Positions 18,710-28,878 are shown, numbered from the stretch's first letter. The stretch is 64,000 nt of DNA from Paenibacillus nuruki (GCF_001721045.1 NZ_MDER01000043.1:87477-151476), one strand, 5' to 3'. Made by a program: numbers and translations. Notes: a model not told the origin generated them from the letters alone.

Positions 18710-19353
18710 AATCCGACAAAATATCAGAAGCAGTCGTGCGAAGACTACCTGTATACCTTAGATATCTGAACGAACTTCACACCCGTGAAGTTCCCACAGT
18801 GTCTTCGCAAGAATTGGGACAAAAATTAGATTTGAATCCAGCACAAATTCGCAAAGACTTAGCTTATTTTGGAGATTTTGGACGTAAAGGAATCGGGTAT
18901 GATGTATCTTATCTGATTGAGAAAATACGTCATATTTTAAAATTAGATCAACAGATTAATGTTGCACTTGTAGGTGCAGGTAATCTAGGACATGCCCTTT
19001 CGAACTATAATATGTATTTGAAAGAAACGATGAAAATCGTAGCTGTGTTTGATTCTCTAGAACCCAAAGTCGGTTCGATGATCAATACATTAGTTGTACA
19101 ACCGATCGAAGAACTTGGAGCAACAGTCAAAGCGAAAAGTATTCGTATTGGTATTATTACTGTGCCTAATATTGAAGCACAGCGTGTAGCAGATCAATTG
19201 ATTGAAGCAGGGATCGAAGCCATTTTGAACTTTGCACCGATTATTTTGAAAGCTCCACCGCATATTCGTGTACACACTGCTGATTTTACAACGGACTTAC
19301 TAAGCCTTGCCTATTATCTGGAAGATGGAAAGGAACATGAAACTAATGAATAA
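18706..19353 (+). CDS. rex: redox-sensing transcriptional repressor Rex
   Basis: 215 residues. The N-terminal winged helix (about 1-75, LPVYLRYLNELHTREVPTVSS and IRKDLAYFGDFGRKGIGY) is followed by a Rossmann domain with VALVGAGNLGHAL. Rex reads the NADH/NAD+ ratio and represses fermentation and respiration genes when NADH is low. It follows dinG with an ATGA overlap. Targets in this window could include ackA or hbd, but no Rex operator was identified. Confidence 0.96.
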   Translation: MKSDKISEAVVRRLPVYLRYLNELHTREVPTVSSQELGQKLDLNPAQIRKDLAYFGDFGRKGIGYDVSYLIEKIRHILKLDQQINVALVGAGNLGHALSNYNMYLKETMKIVAVFDSLEPKVGSMINTLVVQPIEELGATVKAKSIRIGIITVPNIEAQRVADQLIEAGIEAILNFAPIILKAPPHIRVHTADFTTDLLSLAYYLEDGKEHETNE

Positions 19354-20653
19354 CACCTCGAACAAATGGGTTATCAAAAACGGTATGTTTGCTGTAATGA
19401 GTGAAGAAAAATCGATGCTTTTCGGACATATGGTGATTGAAGATGGATGGATCACTTATCTTGGAGAAGAAGAGCCTGTGATTGAAGAAGGAACAACAGT
19501 AGTCGATGGTAATCATTTGTTCTTTATCCCGGGTCTAGTGAACAGTCATGGTCATGCGGCAATGTCTTTGCTACGTGGATATGGCGACGACCTTGCACTA
19601 CAAGTATGGTTACAGGAAAAAATGTGGCCGATGGAAGCGAAGTTTACCAGTGACGATGTATACTGGGGAACATCATTATCTGTACTTGAAATGTTAAAAG
19701 GCGGTACTACGACATTCCTGGATATGTATGATCGTTCAGAGCGTGTTGCTGAAGTCGTAGAGCAATCAGGAATGCGTGCTGTATTGATGCGTGGTGTTAT
19801 CGGCTTATGTTCAGAAGAAGAGCAAAAGCAAAAGTTACAACAATCTATCGACTTTGCACGGGATTGGCACGGTCAAGCTGATGGACGTATTACAACAATG
19901 ATGTCTCCACATGCGCCGTATACATGTCCTCCTGCATACATCGAACAATTTGTACAAGCAGCACATGACTTGGATTTGCCGCTGCATACACATATGTCTG
20001 AGACGTTAGCTGAAGTACAATTAAATGTAACTGATTATGGATTACGTCCTGTAGCTCATTTGGAGAAATTAGGATTTTTCACGCGTCCAGCCCTTTTGGC
20101 ACATGCTGTTCATTTGAATGATGAAGAGATCGAAATGCTGGCGCAACATAAAGTAGCTGTTTCGCATAATCCGGGTAGTAATCTGAAATTAGCAAGTGGT
20201 GTTGCTCGTGTTCCTGATTTATTGCGTGCAGGTGTAGTCGTTTCTTTAGGAACAGATGGCCCGGCAAGTAATAACAACTTGGATATGTTTGAAGAGATGC
20301 GTTTGGCAGCTCTTATTCATAAAGGAGTATCCGGAGATCCAACAGCAGTACCTGCATTAGAAGCATTGAAAATGGGTACAGAATACGGTGCGAAATCTGT
20401 ATTTTTGAATGACGTAGGTACATTTGCTGTCGGTATGAAAGCCGATATTACGGCATTAAATGTAGATCAACCGCATTTCTTGCCACGTACTGACTTTATC
20501 TCACATACCATTTATTCTGCATCAGCTAAAGATGTATTGCATGTCTGGGTAGATGGTAAGCAATTAATCAAAGATGGTATATCATTAACACTGGATGAAG
20601 AAAAAATTCGTCATGAAGCCCAAAGTGCTTTTGAAGGTTTGCTCAAACGCTAA
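19346..20653 (+). CDS. mtaD: 5'-methylthioadenosine/S-adenosylhomocysteine deaminase
   Basis: About 435 residues from the ATG at 19346, which has GGAAAGGA 11 nt upstream; in-frame ATGs at 19307 and 19337 lie inside rex or too close to the ribosome site. Amidohydrolase fold: GLVNSHGHAAMSLLRGYGDD (HxH metal motif), THMSETLAEV, HAVHLNDEEI and GTDGPASNNNLDMFEEMR. Deaminates MTA and/or SAH to inosine derivatives, linking to the methionine salvage genes at 33-41 kb. No classic mtnN is in the window. The substrate preference is family knowledge. Confidence 0.85.
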   Translation: MNNTSNKWVIKNGMFAVMSEEKSMLFGHMVIEDGWITYLGEEEPVIEEGTTVVDGNHLFFIPGLVNSHGHAAMSLLRGYGDDLALQVWLQEKMWPMEAKFTSDDVYWGTSLSVLEMLKGGTTTFLDMYDRSERVAEVVEQSGMRAVLMRGVIGLCSEEEQKQKLQQSIDFARDWHGQADGRITTMMSPHAPYTCPPAYIEQFVQAAHDLDLPLHTHMSETLAEVQLNVTDYGLRPVAHLEKLGFFTRPALLAHAVHLNDEEIEMLAQHKVAVSHNPGSNLKLASGVARVPDLLRAGVVVSLGTDGPASNNNLDMFEEMRLAALIHKGVSGDPTAVPALEALKMGTEYGAKSVFLNDVGTFAVGMKADITALNVDQPHFLPRTDFISHTIYSASAKDVLHVWVDGKQLIKDGISLTLDEEKIRHEAQSAFEGLLKR

Positions 20654-20683
20654 CCGGAAGTCGACAGGAAAGGATGGCGTGTT

Positions 20684-21232
20684 TTGCGAAATTTGGGAAG
20701 TGGAAAATGGATCGCAATCATTATTGTAGTGGTAGGATTGCTTGTATTAGGTGTTAATCAATTTTATGTTCATGTTATGGCGCAGCCATGGAGTAAAGAG
20801 CAGCTGGCGATCAACAGTGCACAGGAAAAGGCTGATATCGTATCTGTGACACGTACATTTAATTCTGTCTGGACAGATACTTCAACGTATTGGGTAGTTG
20901 AAGGTAAGAACACAGCACAAGAAGACCTTATGGTCTGGGTGAAGTTCAATATTGATGGCTCAGTCGCTGAAGGTGCTAATGCCGTACATGTTGAGAAAAC
21001 AGCAGGTACAGTGACATACGAAAAAGTAAATGCTTTACTACAAAATGATCTGCCTGGAGCAGAAGCTGTACGTATTGTTCCCGGTTCATTCAAAGGAAAA
21101 TATGCATGGCAAGTCTTTGCCAAACTCAATGAACGTTACTATTATATTTTTTATAATTTCCGTGATGGAGCTAAATTAAGTGAACCGATGGAACTGCCAG
21201 CAACATTAAAAGGAACAGGTCAAGAAGATTGA
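20684..21232 (+). CDS. tseB: TseB/YpmB-like membrane-anchored protein (DUF5590/PepSY-type)
   Basis: 182 residues, starting at TTG 20684 with AAAGGATGG upstream. One N-terminal membrane anchor (about 8-28, WIAIIIVVVGLLVLGVNQFY) and an extracytoplasmic part with two PepSY-like halves. Resembles YpmB, now called TseB, which modulates PBP2A and cell elongation in B. subtilis. Position before asnS/dnaD genes fits the ypmB location. Ends before a strong bidirectional terminator. Confidence 0.8.
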   Translation: MRNLGSGKWIAIIIVVVGLLVLGVNQFYVHVMAQPWSKEQLAINSAQEKADIVSVTRTFNSVWTDTSTYWVVEGKNTAQEDLMVWVKFNIDGSVAEGANAVHVEKTAGTVTYEKVNALLQNDLPGAEAVRIVPGSFKGKYAWQVFAKLNERYYYIFYNFRDGAKLSEPMELPATLKGTGQED

Positions 21233-21249
21233 CACAAGAAGAGTAAATC

Positions 21250-21306
21250 AAAAAAGCATGATCTTTTGAATTCAGCGTATGAATTCATCCAGATCATGCT
21301 TTTTTT
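21250..21306. terminator. bidirectional terminator
   Basis: AAAAAAGCATGATCT pairs with AGATCATGCTTTTTT; the loop contains a second GAATTC/GAATTC pair. Separates tseB (+) from the chemoreceptor gene (-). Confidence 0.9.
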
Positions 21307-21328
21307 GTTGCAGTGGAGGTATATAGGA

Positions 21329-23017
21329 TTATAAGCGGAATTGTAAAACAGTACTCTGTAATTTCTCTGCCATCGCATGAAGTGTAGCCGTATGCGCTGT
21401 GCTTTCTTCAAGGAAAGCTAACTGCTCTTCTGTAGCCGCACTTACACTTTCGGTATTTGAAGCGACATGATCGGTTAATCCTGAAATATTTTCCATTGAT
21501 TTTACAATTTTCTCCGAATGACCGGATAAATGATGAAGTGAATCAGTGACTTCTTTAATCTCGGCGGTTGTATGATCGGTCAAAGTTTTGATCGTATTGA
21601 ACAGATTGCCTACAGAATGGGCAGCCGTGATACCTTGACTCACTTCTTTAACCATACTTTCAACCGATTCAGTTGCACCTCTAGTCTCATTCTGAATCGT
21701 ATTCACGAGTTCTTTAACACGTTTAACAGAATCATTGGTTTCATTGGATAGTTTGCGAATTTCGGAAGTTACTACAGCAAATCCACGTCCATGTTCTCCA
21801 GCCCGAGCCGCTTCAATCGCAGCATTCAGTGATAATAGACCTGTTTGTGAAGCGATCGAAGAAATAGCATTATTGATTTCTTCGATTTCACTAGAGCGTT
21901 TGTTAAGCGACGAAATAATGATTTCTAGCTTACTCATCCGTTGCTGAATTTGATCCATTTGATTCATAACATGAGATATTTCTTTATCACCTAGTAAAGC
22001 TTGTGTCTGTGCTTGTTGAGCGACATTCATTGCTTGTTGACTACTTTGATCGATCTGCTGAATATCTTTATTCACATCATATACAGCTTGTAGACCGCCT
22101 TCAACAATTTTGACCTGATCTTGGGTACTATTTGAGAGGTCTGACATAATATCAGCTACATGTTCTGCTGCTTTGCCTGTTTCAGATGTTCCGCTTGCTA
22201 CATCTCTAGAAATAGAAATGACTTGTGCGGCATTATCATTAATTTCATGAACGAGATGCCGCAGATTATTTTTCATACTGTTAAAAGAAAACGCTAGCTC
22301 GCCTAGTTCATCTTTTTGCTTGACGGTTACATCTTCAATATTAAGATCACCTGTAGATATCGCTTTAGCCGCTTTATTTAATTTCTGTAATGGCTTGGAG
22401 ATCAGACGAGAAATAATGATACCGATGATAATAGCTAGAGCAAAGTTAATAACGCTGATCGTAATTGCCAGTTGACGAGCATGTAATACTTTTTGCAGAT
22501 TTTCATTTTTAGCAGTTTCCATAAGAGCATCTTGCTGATCTGAAAATTGTTGAGCAAACTTAACAATAACACTACCTACAGGAATAACGCTTGTAATGAT
22601 ATCGAGATAAGACTGATCTAGTTGTGTAGGAGGAAGGTTAAATAATTCTTGAGCATGTGTTTTGTAGTAGTCATTCATTTTGAGCATATAATCTATTTTT
22701 TCAGTATCTTCAGTAGAGACGACTAGACTTTTCATATCTGTTAAAAGTTGAGTCGTCTGATCGTTGGTACTTAATAATTGAGAACCATAATAAGAATCAC
22801 GACTTAACATATAGGTCTGCATATATCCATTTTGACTGGTCGCATAAAATTTCAAATTATCGGCTTGCGATTTAAGTGTGACATAACGATCTAGAATTGT
22901 ACTCATTGATTTTTGTATTTGTTGTAGAGACATAATATAAATGACTCCTGCACAGCCAGCAATCAAGGCAATGGCAAGAAATCCAGCTAAAAGCTTATGC
23001 AGGATAGATAGACGCAT
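21329..23017 (-). CDS. methyl-accepting chemotaxis protein
   Basis: 562 residues. TM1 about 8-29, an extracytoplasmic helical sensor of about 155 residues (30-183), TM2 about 184-205, then HAMP and a long coiled-coil signalling domain. The hairpin tip [27 protein letters not shown] is the CheA/CheW-binding region. The sensor is a short four-helix-bundle type rather than dCACHE. It lies 24 bp after the sugar-binding lipoprotein gene on the same strand, so the two are probably one operon and a receptor/ligand-carrier pair. RBS AAAGGAG is present. Confidence 0.92.
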   Translation of the reverse strand: MRLSILHKLLAGFLAIALIAGCAGVIYIMSLQQIQKSMSTILDRYVTLKSQADNLKFYATSQNGYMQTYMLSRDSYYGSQLLSTNDQTTQLLTDMKSLVVSTEDTEKIDYMLKMNDYYKTHAQELFNLPPTQLDQSYLDIITSVIPVGSVIVKFAQQFSDQQDALMETAKNENLQKVLHARQLAITISVINFALAIIIGIIISRLISKPLQKLNKAAKAISTGDLNIEDVTVKQKDELGELAFSFNSMKNNLRHLVHEINDNAAQVISISRDVASGTSETGKAAEHVADIMSDLSNSTQDQVKIVEGGLQAVYDVNKDIQQIDQSSQQAMNVAQQAQTQALLGDKEISHVMNQMDQIQQRMSKLEIIISSLNKRSSEIEEINNAISSIASQTGLLSLNAAIEAARAGEHGRGFAVVTSEIRKLSNETNDSVKRVKELVNTIQNETRGATESVESMVKEVSQGITAAHSVGNLFNTIKTLTDHTTAEIKEVTDSLHHLSGHSEKIVKSMENISGLTDHVASNTESVSAATEEQLAFLEESTAHTATLHAMAEKLQSTVLQFRL

Positions 23018-23041
23018 CAGAGACCACTCCTTTATATATAA

Positions 23042-24067
23042 TCATTTCCATTTGGCAATATACTTTTCTGTATTGGCTTCGGTAATTAATTCATAAGGAA
23101 TAATGATTTCTTTTTCGACTTGTTTGCCATTTGCAGCTTCGATCGTAGTTTTGAGCCCTTGAGATCCTTGAGCAGCCGCATTTTGATAAACAGAGACTTT
23201 TAACTTATTGGCTTTCATAAAATTAAGAGCGTCCATCGTACCATCGACACCGGCAAATATAATATTTTGATCTTGACCTTCCACTTGTGCCGCCAAAATA
23301 GCGCCAATAATCATTTCATCGTTATTGGCTACCACCGCATCAATTTTTTGACCGGATGCTAACCATTTAGCCATCAATGCCATACCTTTAGCACGATCAT
23401 AATTAGCGGTTTCTTCAAAAACGATCTTCATATTCGGATATTTGGCAATAACGTCCTTGTTACCTTGAGTACGGTTTATCTGGGCATCACTGCCCATATC
23501 GCCATCCATAATGGCAATATTACCTTTGCCACCTAACAATTTAGCCACTTCGTTCATTTGAAGTGTACCGGCAGTCAAAGAATCAGAGCCGATGTAAGAT
23601 GTGGTAGTTGTTAATTCTTTAAATGTACGATTTACCGCAATAATAGGAATATTCGCTTGATTAGCTAAATCTACAATCGTTTTGGAAATAGTAGCGTCCA
23701 TCGGTAAAAAAGCAATTGCTTTGACATCCTGAGCAATAAATTCTTTGATTTGTTGAAGTTGAATAGAAGGATCATTTTTGGCATCTGCATAAGTGACAGT
23801 GATATCAGGTTGTGTTTTGGCATAGTCTTCCATACCAGCCTCTACATAACTGATAAAGCGATCATTCATATCTGGAATAGATACACCAATAGTGATCTTT
23901 CCTGCTGTGTTAGTCGTAGTTGTAGGAGTTGTTGCTGCTGTAGTTGTAGAAGAGGCAGTAGAATCGGTTGTAACAGGAGCTACAGAAGGGCTAGAAGTAC
24001 AACCCGAAATAAGCACAATCAGAGCGATCAACAAAAGAGCGGGGGGAAACCGAAAAAATACGCGCAT
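23042..24067 (-). CDS. RbsB-like sugar-binding lipoprotein
   Basis: 341 residues. Lipoprotein signal with lipobox LISGC (Cys23), then a Thr/Ser/Ala-rich linker (24-52) and a type 1 periplasmic-binding fold (ITIGVSIPDMNDRFISYVEAGMEDYA, AIAFLPMDATI, IIAVNRTF). Family members bind ribose, galactose, xylose or inositol; the ligand here is not predictable. No ABC permease or ATPase genes sit beside it. The next gene is a chemoreceptor, which suggests a sensing role. A cre-like sequence (24103-24114) lies upstream. Confidence 0.88.
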   Translation of the reverse strand: MRVFFRFPPALLLIALIVLISGCTSSPSVAPVTTDSTASSTTTAATTPTTTTNTAGKITIGVSIPDMNDRFISYVEAGMEDYAKTQPDITVTYADAKNDPSIQLQQIKEFIAQDVKAIAFLPMDATISKTIVDLANQANIPIIAVNRTFKELTTTTSYIGSDSLTAGTLQMNEVAKLLGGKGNIAIMDGDMGSDAQINRTQGNKDVIAKYPNMKIVFEETANYDRAKGMALMAKWLASGQKIDAVVANNDEMIIGAILAAQVEGQDQNIIFAGVDGTMDALNFMKANKLKVSVYQNAAAQGSQGLKTTIEAANGKQVEKEIIIPYELITEANTEKYIAKWK

Positions 24068-24102
24068 TGCCTAACCTCCATACTATTCATTTTTAGAAAT
24101 AT

Positions 24103-24114
24103 ATAACGTTTACA
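24103..24114 (-). promoter_or_regulatory. possible catabolite-responsive (cre-like) site
   Basis: Minus-strand TGTAAACGTTAT, in the 40-bp zone upstream of the sugar-binding lipoprotein gene. It matches the first part of the CcpA cre consensus TGWAANCGNTNWCA but differs at the last two positions. It would fit carbon catabolite repression of the binding-protein/chemoreceptor operon. Confidence 0.4.
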
Positions 24115-24415
24115 TTTTGAAAACAATTTAAATGAGGACAAAATGTGACAAGATATAAAGTATATCGACACAGGGTGTATTTTTAATAATAGGGAGTTTT
24201 ATTTATTTTAAAGGGGAAAAAAGAAAGGGCTGAATATTACTAAAAGTAGTGCTATTAGAAATCAAAAAACACATATGATATACTAGATATAGATAAATAA
24301 ATGTGAACATAACAAAAAAACCTATCCATTAACTGTTACCGATAGGCTAGAAGATGCCGAAATAAAATATATGTTGCTATGTACATCGTGTTGACTACAT
24401 TAAAGGAGGACGTAT

Positions 24416-24943
24416 ATGAAACTCCGTATCATGCCTATTTTTATTACTGTAATCGTATCTGCCACTGTACTTTTTGGTGGATGGTTTACGTATCGTCAGC
24501 TGACTCTCTACAGTCCGCTAACAAAAATTGTACAGAACTATCCTGGGGTCAATAACTCTCATATTAGTATTAACCCAAAAGAAGTCATGTTGAAACTTGA
24601 TCTTGCACCTTCCGCAGATTTAGGTGGTTTGGTACAACTATTGAATAAGCAAGGAACAGATATTTGGGGAAAACGTACACTTCAACTTGAAGTCACTGAT
24701 CACTCCAATACAGAACTAGATAAAGTATGGGAAAATGCAATGTTCTCTGTCTCTCAAGCAATGGCTACTCAAAAATACACTGAAATTCCGCAAACGGTTG
24801 AAAATATTATGCAAGCCAATAAAGATATTCAAGTGAAAGCAGAAATGGATGAACGTAATGTATACGTATCTTTGAGCAATGGTAAAGGAAGCAAATTCCT
24901 GATCTTGCCACGTCATTCCCAAGTCACAGGAGGAAGCGCCTAA
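24416..24943 (+). CDS. membrane-anchored protein of unknown function, partner of FtsH-like protease
   Basis: 175 residues. One N-terminal membrane segment (about 7-27, IFITVIVSATVLFGGWFTY); the rest is soluble, mixed alpha/beta, with no motif I recognise. It begins with GGAGG 8 nt upstream and its last stop base overlaps the start of the protease gene (TAATG), so the two are coupled. That protease has almost no extracytoplasmic domain, so this protein may supply it or act as an adaptor; this is inference. The 348-bp spacer upstream has a weak CCTATC/GATAGG hairpin near 24330. Confidence 0.7.
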   Translation: MKLRIMPIFITVIVSATVLFGGWFTYRQLTLYSPLTKIVQNYPGVNNSHISINPKEVMLKLDLAPSADLGGLVQLLNKQGTDIWGKRTLQLEVTDHSNTELDKVWENAMFSVSQAMATQKYTEIPQTVENIMQANKDIQVKAEMDERNVYVSLSNGKGSKFLILPRHSQVTGGSA

Positions 24944-26445
24944 TGCCTAAATCAACAAAAGAGATTGTTATTGGATTTGTACCTGTATTACTCATTTTTC
25001 TTATTTTTATAGGGTATAATATTTTACCATTACTATTGATTGCTGCTCTGGCTGGTGGAACATTTTTGGTTCTGCAAATGCGTGGTGGATTAGCTGTAGG
25101 TGCTGCTCAAGAACGCAAACGTAAAAAAAATGGTCCGCTCAAATTAACGTTTGAACAAATTGGTGGTCAGGACAATGCTAAGCGCGAATTGCGTGAAGCC
25201 CTTGATTTTCTTGTTCGTCATGATGAAATGAACAAATTTGGAATTCGTCCGTTAAAAGGTATCTTGCTGACAGGTCCTCCGGGGACAGGTAAAACATTGA
25301 TGGCCAAAGCGGCTGCTCATTATACCGATTCTGTGTTTGTAAGTGCTTCAGGTAGCGAATTTGTAGAAATGTATGTCGGTGTTGGTGCAGGGCGTATCCG
25401 TGATCTATTCAAAGACGCTCGTACTCGTGCCGCCAAAGAAAATAAGCAAAGCGCGATTATTTTTATCGATGAAATAGATGTTATTGGTGGTAAACGTGAA
25501 GGTGGACAACAACGTGAGTATGATCAGACGTTGAACCAGCTGTTAACCGAGATGGATGGGATCTACAGTAATGAAGCTCCACGTATCCTAATTATTGCAG
25601 CAACCAACCGTAAAGAAATGCTTGATAGTGCATTGTTACGCCCGGGTCGTTTTGATCGTCATATTCAAGTGGATCTACCTGACAAAAAAGGTCGTAAGCA
25701 CATTCTAGAGCTTCATGCAGCAAACAAACCGCTTGGAGAAGAAACGGATCTGGATAAATTAGCAGAAGAAGCATATGGATTCTCTGGGGCTCAATTAGAA
25801 AGTGTGATGAATGAAGGTGCAATCTATGCGATGCGTCAGAATGCAGATCATATTTTGCAAAGTCATTTATCTATGGCGATTGATAAAGTCATGATGGGTG
25901 AAAAAACAGATCGTGAATCCAGTGTCGAAGAAAAGCGTCGTGTCGCTATTCATGAACTAGGACATGCGATTATGGCTGAAGTGGTTCGTCCGGGCAGTGT
26001 AGGACAAGTAGCGCTTAGTCCACGTGGACAAGCACTGGGTTATGTACGTCATAATCCTGCGCAAGAACAATACTTGTATACGAAGCCATTTTTGGAAGAG
26101 CAGATTATGATTGCTCTAGCTGGAGCGGCGGCTGAGGAAATGTATTATGAAGGACGGAGTACAGGTTCTAGAGGCGATTTTGATCAGGCACTCAGTATTG
26201 TACAAACGATGATGGAATCGGGATTGACCAGACTTGGAATTGTAAGTATGAATATGGTTCCTAAAGAACAACTAATGAAAGAAAATAATACAATTCTTGA
26301 AGATTTAACCAGACGTACCAAGGAAATTCTAGATAGTCGCCGTCTTATTTTTGACACATCTTTAGACATTTTGTTAAAAGAAGAAGTGTTATCTGGCGAA
26401 CAATTTCGACAACAGTTCAAGAAAAGTTCAAATGTACCAGCATAA
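24943..26445 (+). CDS. FtsH-like AAA+ zinc metalloprotease, short form
   Basis: 500 residues versus about 640 for canonical FtsH. Two close hydrophobic segments (about 8-45) form a short membrane hairpin; the usual 70-residue extracytoplasmic domain is missing. AAA module: Walker A GPPGTGKT at 111-118, Walker B IIFIDEID and the second region of homology ATNRKEMLDSALLRPGRFD. Peptidase: HELGH at 337-341, with the third ligand Asp in the STGSRGDFDQA segment. All catalytic residues are present, so it is probably active. It is a diverged paralogue, likely separate from the housekeeping ftsH. Coupled to the upstream small membrane protein. Confidence 0.9.
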   Translation: MPKSTKEIVIGFVPVLLIFLIFIGYNILPLLLIAALAGGTFLVLQMRGGLAVGAAQERKRKKNGPLKLTFEQIGGQDNAKRELREALDFLVRHDEMNKFGIRPLKGILLTGPPGTGKTLMAKAAAHYTDSVFVSASGSEFVEMYVGVGAGRIRDLFKDARTRAAKENKQSAIIFIDEIDVIGGKREGGQQREYDQTLNQLLTEMDGIYSNEAPRILIIAATNRKEMLDSALLRPGRFDRHIQVDLPDKKGRKHILELHAANKPLGEETDLDKLAEEAYGFSGAQLESVMNEGAIYAMRQNADHILQSHLSMAIDKVMMGEKTDRESSVEEKRRVAIHELGHAIMAEVVRPGSVGQVALSPRGQALGYVRHNPAQEQYLYTKPFLEEQIMIALAGAAAEEMYYEGRSTGSRGDFDQALSIVQTMMESGLTRLGIVSMNMVPKEQLMKENNTILEDLTRRTKEILDSRRLIFDTSLDILLKEEVLSGEQFRQQFKKSSNVPA

Positions 26446-26470
26446 TTTAAAATGCTGGTACTTTTTTTTT
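26434..26470 (+). terminator. terminator overlapping the protease 3' end
   Basis: GTACCAGCAT (26434-26443) pairs with ATGCTGGTAC (26452-26461), then nine T. The left arm includes the last codons and stop of the protease gene. Confidence 0.92.
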
Positions 26471-26708
26471 ACTTTTTGCCTGCGCTACGCTATTATTAGA
26501 TGTTGGAGAGCATATCAAAGCCTGACGTTACGTTTTGATTTTTTAAGCTTTAATATACGTGTACATCCGATCAATTGCAATCGATCGATGTATTAGGTAT
26601 GAACGTAAGCTATAGAAAAGAAGATAACTAATTAAAGGCTTCAAAGGATATAGACGAAGTAGAATGAGTCTATACACTTTATGAATATTGGAAGGGTGGA
26701 AAGAAACC

Positions 26709-27581
26709 ATGAATTTTAAAAAAGTTGGCGTTATCGGCGGCGGTACAATGGGACAAGGTATTTCTGAAATGCTTGCTAAGAAGGGCATCGAGGTCTTACT
26801 TGTTGAGAAAACACAGGACAAGCTGAACCATGCTTGGGATATGATTGAGACGAGTCTAGACAAACAAATGGAGAAATGGGCATTAACTCATGCAGAGAAA
26901 AAATTGATTTTGTCCAAAATCGCTAAAGTGACTCATTTTGCAGATCTAAGTTCATGTGAATTGGTTATTGAGACCATCAGCGAAGATCCAGAAGCGAAAA
27001 AAGAAGTCTTTGCTCAATTGGATCAAGTATGTCCAAGCAACGTTATTCTGGCAAGTAATACATCTACACTGAGCTTAACAGAATTGGCTAGTTCTACAAT
27101 GTACCCAGAACGCGTGATTGGGATGCACTTTATTTATCCAGTATCCAAAATTGATCTAGTGGAGATTATTCGTGGTCTTCGTACATCGGATCAAACGTTT
27201 GAAGTGACGAAGAACTTTATTGAGCAAACAGTAAACAAACGCGGAATCATGGTTTATGAATCTCCTGGATTTGTAACAAGCCGTATTATCTGTTTATTGA
27301 TCAATGAAGCATTGCATGTACTTGAAGAAGGTGTAGCTTCTGCTGAAGATATCGATGATTCGATGCGCATTGGTTACCAATTCCAATATGGTCCGCTTGA
27401 AATGGCTGACCGTTTCGGATTAGATTCAGTCAATGCAGCACTTGAGCGTATGTTCCGTGAATATGGAGAGCTGAAGTACCGCCCGGCAATCATTTTGAAA
27501 AAAATGGTGCGTGCAGGTAGTCTTGGCGTGAAAACAGGCGAAGGATTCTTCAAGTATGACAAGGATGGTGACCGGATATGA
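26709..27581 (+). CDS. hbd: 3-hydroxybutyryl-CoA dehydrogenase
   Basis: 290 residues from the ATG at 26709 (GGGTGGAAAG upstream); a longer start at 26688 would cover that ribosome site. NAD-binding VGVIGGGTMGQGISEML at the N-terminus, then SNTSTLSLTEL and GMHFIYPVSKIDLVEII, and C-terminal dimer residues. It oxidises or forms 3-hydroxybutyryl-CoA with NAD(P)H. It overlaps ackA by 4 bp, so it may feed a fermentative or acetate-linked route. It could be a more general 3-hydroxyacyl-CoA dehydrogenase. Confidence 0.88.
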   Translation: MNFKKVGVIGGGTMGQGISEMLAKKGIEVLLVEKTQDKLNHAWDMIETSLDKQMEKWALTHAEKKLILSKIAKVTHFADLSSCELVIETISEDPEAKKEVFAQLDQVCPSNVILASNTSTLSLTELASSTMYPERVIGMHFIYPVSKIDLVEIIRGLRTSDQTFEVTKNFIEQTVNKRGIMVYESPGFVTSRIICLLINEALHVLEEGVASAEDIDDSMRIGYQFQYGPLEMADRFGLDSVNAALERMFREYGELKYRPAIILKKMVRAGSLGVKTGEGFFKYDKDGDRI

Positions 27582-28777
27582 AAGTACTCGTAATTAATGC
27601 AGGTAGTTCTTCTCTAAAATACCAACTGTATAACATGACAGACGAAAGTGTTCTAGCTAAAGGACGTGTAGAGCGAATCGGAATGGATTCTTCTATCCTT
27701 GTGCATGAGCCTACAGGCGGCGAAGAATACAATACAGTAAGCGAAATTCTAGATCATACGATTGCAATCCGTCGTGTACTAGAAAGCTTAACAGATGAAA
27801 AACATGGTGTTATGAAATCTGTAGATGAAATTGATGCTGTAGGACACCGTGTAGTACAAGGAGCAGAATCATTTAAAGAGTCTGTTCTTGTAGACAAAGA
27901 TGTAAAAAAAGAAATTCGTCGCTTATTCGATCTAGCACCTCTTCATAACCCTGCACATATTATGGGGATTGAAGCTGTTGAATTGAATATGCCTGACGTA
28001 CCACAGGTGGTTGTATTTGATACAGCATTCCACCAAACGATGCCTGAAAAAGCATATTTGTATGCTATTCCTAAAGTACTTTACAAAAAACACAAAGTGC
28101 GTCGTTACGGATTCCACGGCACTTCTCACTATTATGTAAGTCTAGCAGCAGCTGAATACCTCAAACGCCCGTTAAAAGAACTTAAAGTCATCACTTGCCA
28201 TATTGGTAACGGTGGTAGCTTAACAGCGGTTAAAGATGGTATTTCTGTAGATACATCTATGGGTATGACACCGCTTGAAGGTTTAATCATGGGTACACGT
28301 AGTGGTGATTTGGATCCAGCGATCGTACCTTATGTCATGAACAAAGAAGAACTGAGTATTGGCGAAGTTAACTTTATGTTGAACAAACATAGTGGGCTGA
28401 TGGCTATTTCAGGTTCAAGCAGTGATATGCGTGAGATTACAGATGCGATGGCAGAAGGCGATGCAAATTCAACACTTGCTTTTGAAATGTTTGAATATCG
28501 TTTGCGTAAATACATCGGTTCTTATGTAGCTGCTATGGACGGTGTAGATGTAATCGTCTTTACAGCAGGTATCGGTGAAAACTCTGCAATCGTTCGTGAA
28601 AAAGTATGCGAAAACTTAACGTATCTTGGTGTGAAATTAGATCCAGAATTGAACAAAATTCGTTCTGGTGACCCACGTCGCATTTCTACACCGGATTCTA
28701 AAGTAGAAGTACTGGTTGTTCCTACCAATGAAGAACTTGTGATTGCACGCGATACGTACAAGTTGATTCAAAAGTAA
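27578..28777 (+). CDS. ackA: acetate kinase
   Basis: 399 residues. VLVINAGSSSLKYQLY at the N-terminus, GHRVVQGAESF, HNPAHIMGIEA, RRYGFHGTSHYYV and FTAGIGENSA match ASKHA-fold acetate kinases. Interconverts acetyl-phosphate and ADP with acetate and ATP. The ATG overlaps the hbd stop by 4 bp. A long hairpin follows (28879-28934). Confidence 0.97.
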   Translation: MKVLVINAGSSSLKYQLYNMTDESVLAKGRVERIGMDSSILVHEPTGGEEYNTVSEILDHTIAIRRVLESLTDEKHGVMKSVDEIDAVGHRVVQGAESFKESVLVDKDVKKEIRRLFDLAPLHNPAHIMGIEAVELNMPDVPQVVVFDTAFHQTMPEKAYLYAIPKVLYKKHKVRRYGFHGTSHYYVSLAAAEYLKRPLKELKVITCHIGNGGSLTAVKDGISVDTSMGMTPLEGLIMGTRSGDLDPAIVPYVMNKEELSIGEVNFMLNKHSGLMAISGSSSDMREITDAMAEGDANSTLAFEMFEYRLRKYIGSYVAAMDGVDVIVFTAGIGENSAIVREKVCENLTYLGVKLDPELNKIRSGDPRRISTPDSKVEVLVVPTNEELVIARDTYKLIQK

Positions 28778-28878
28778 GAAAAACTACAGATTATAAACAA
28801 GCAGATGTTTATTGTATAATGATTTAAAATAGGTAAATGGATGTTATTCAAATGATTTAAATCATGTTAACATAAGAG

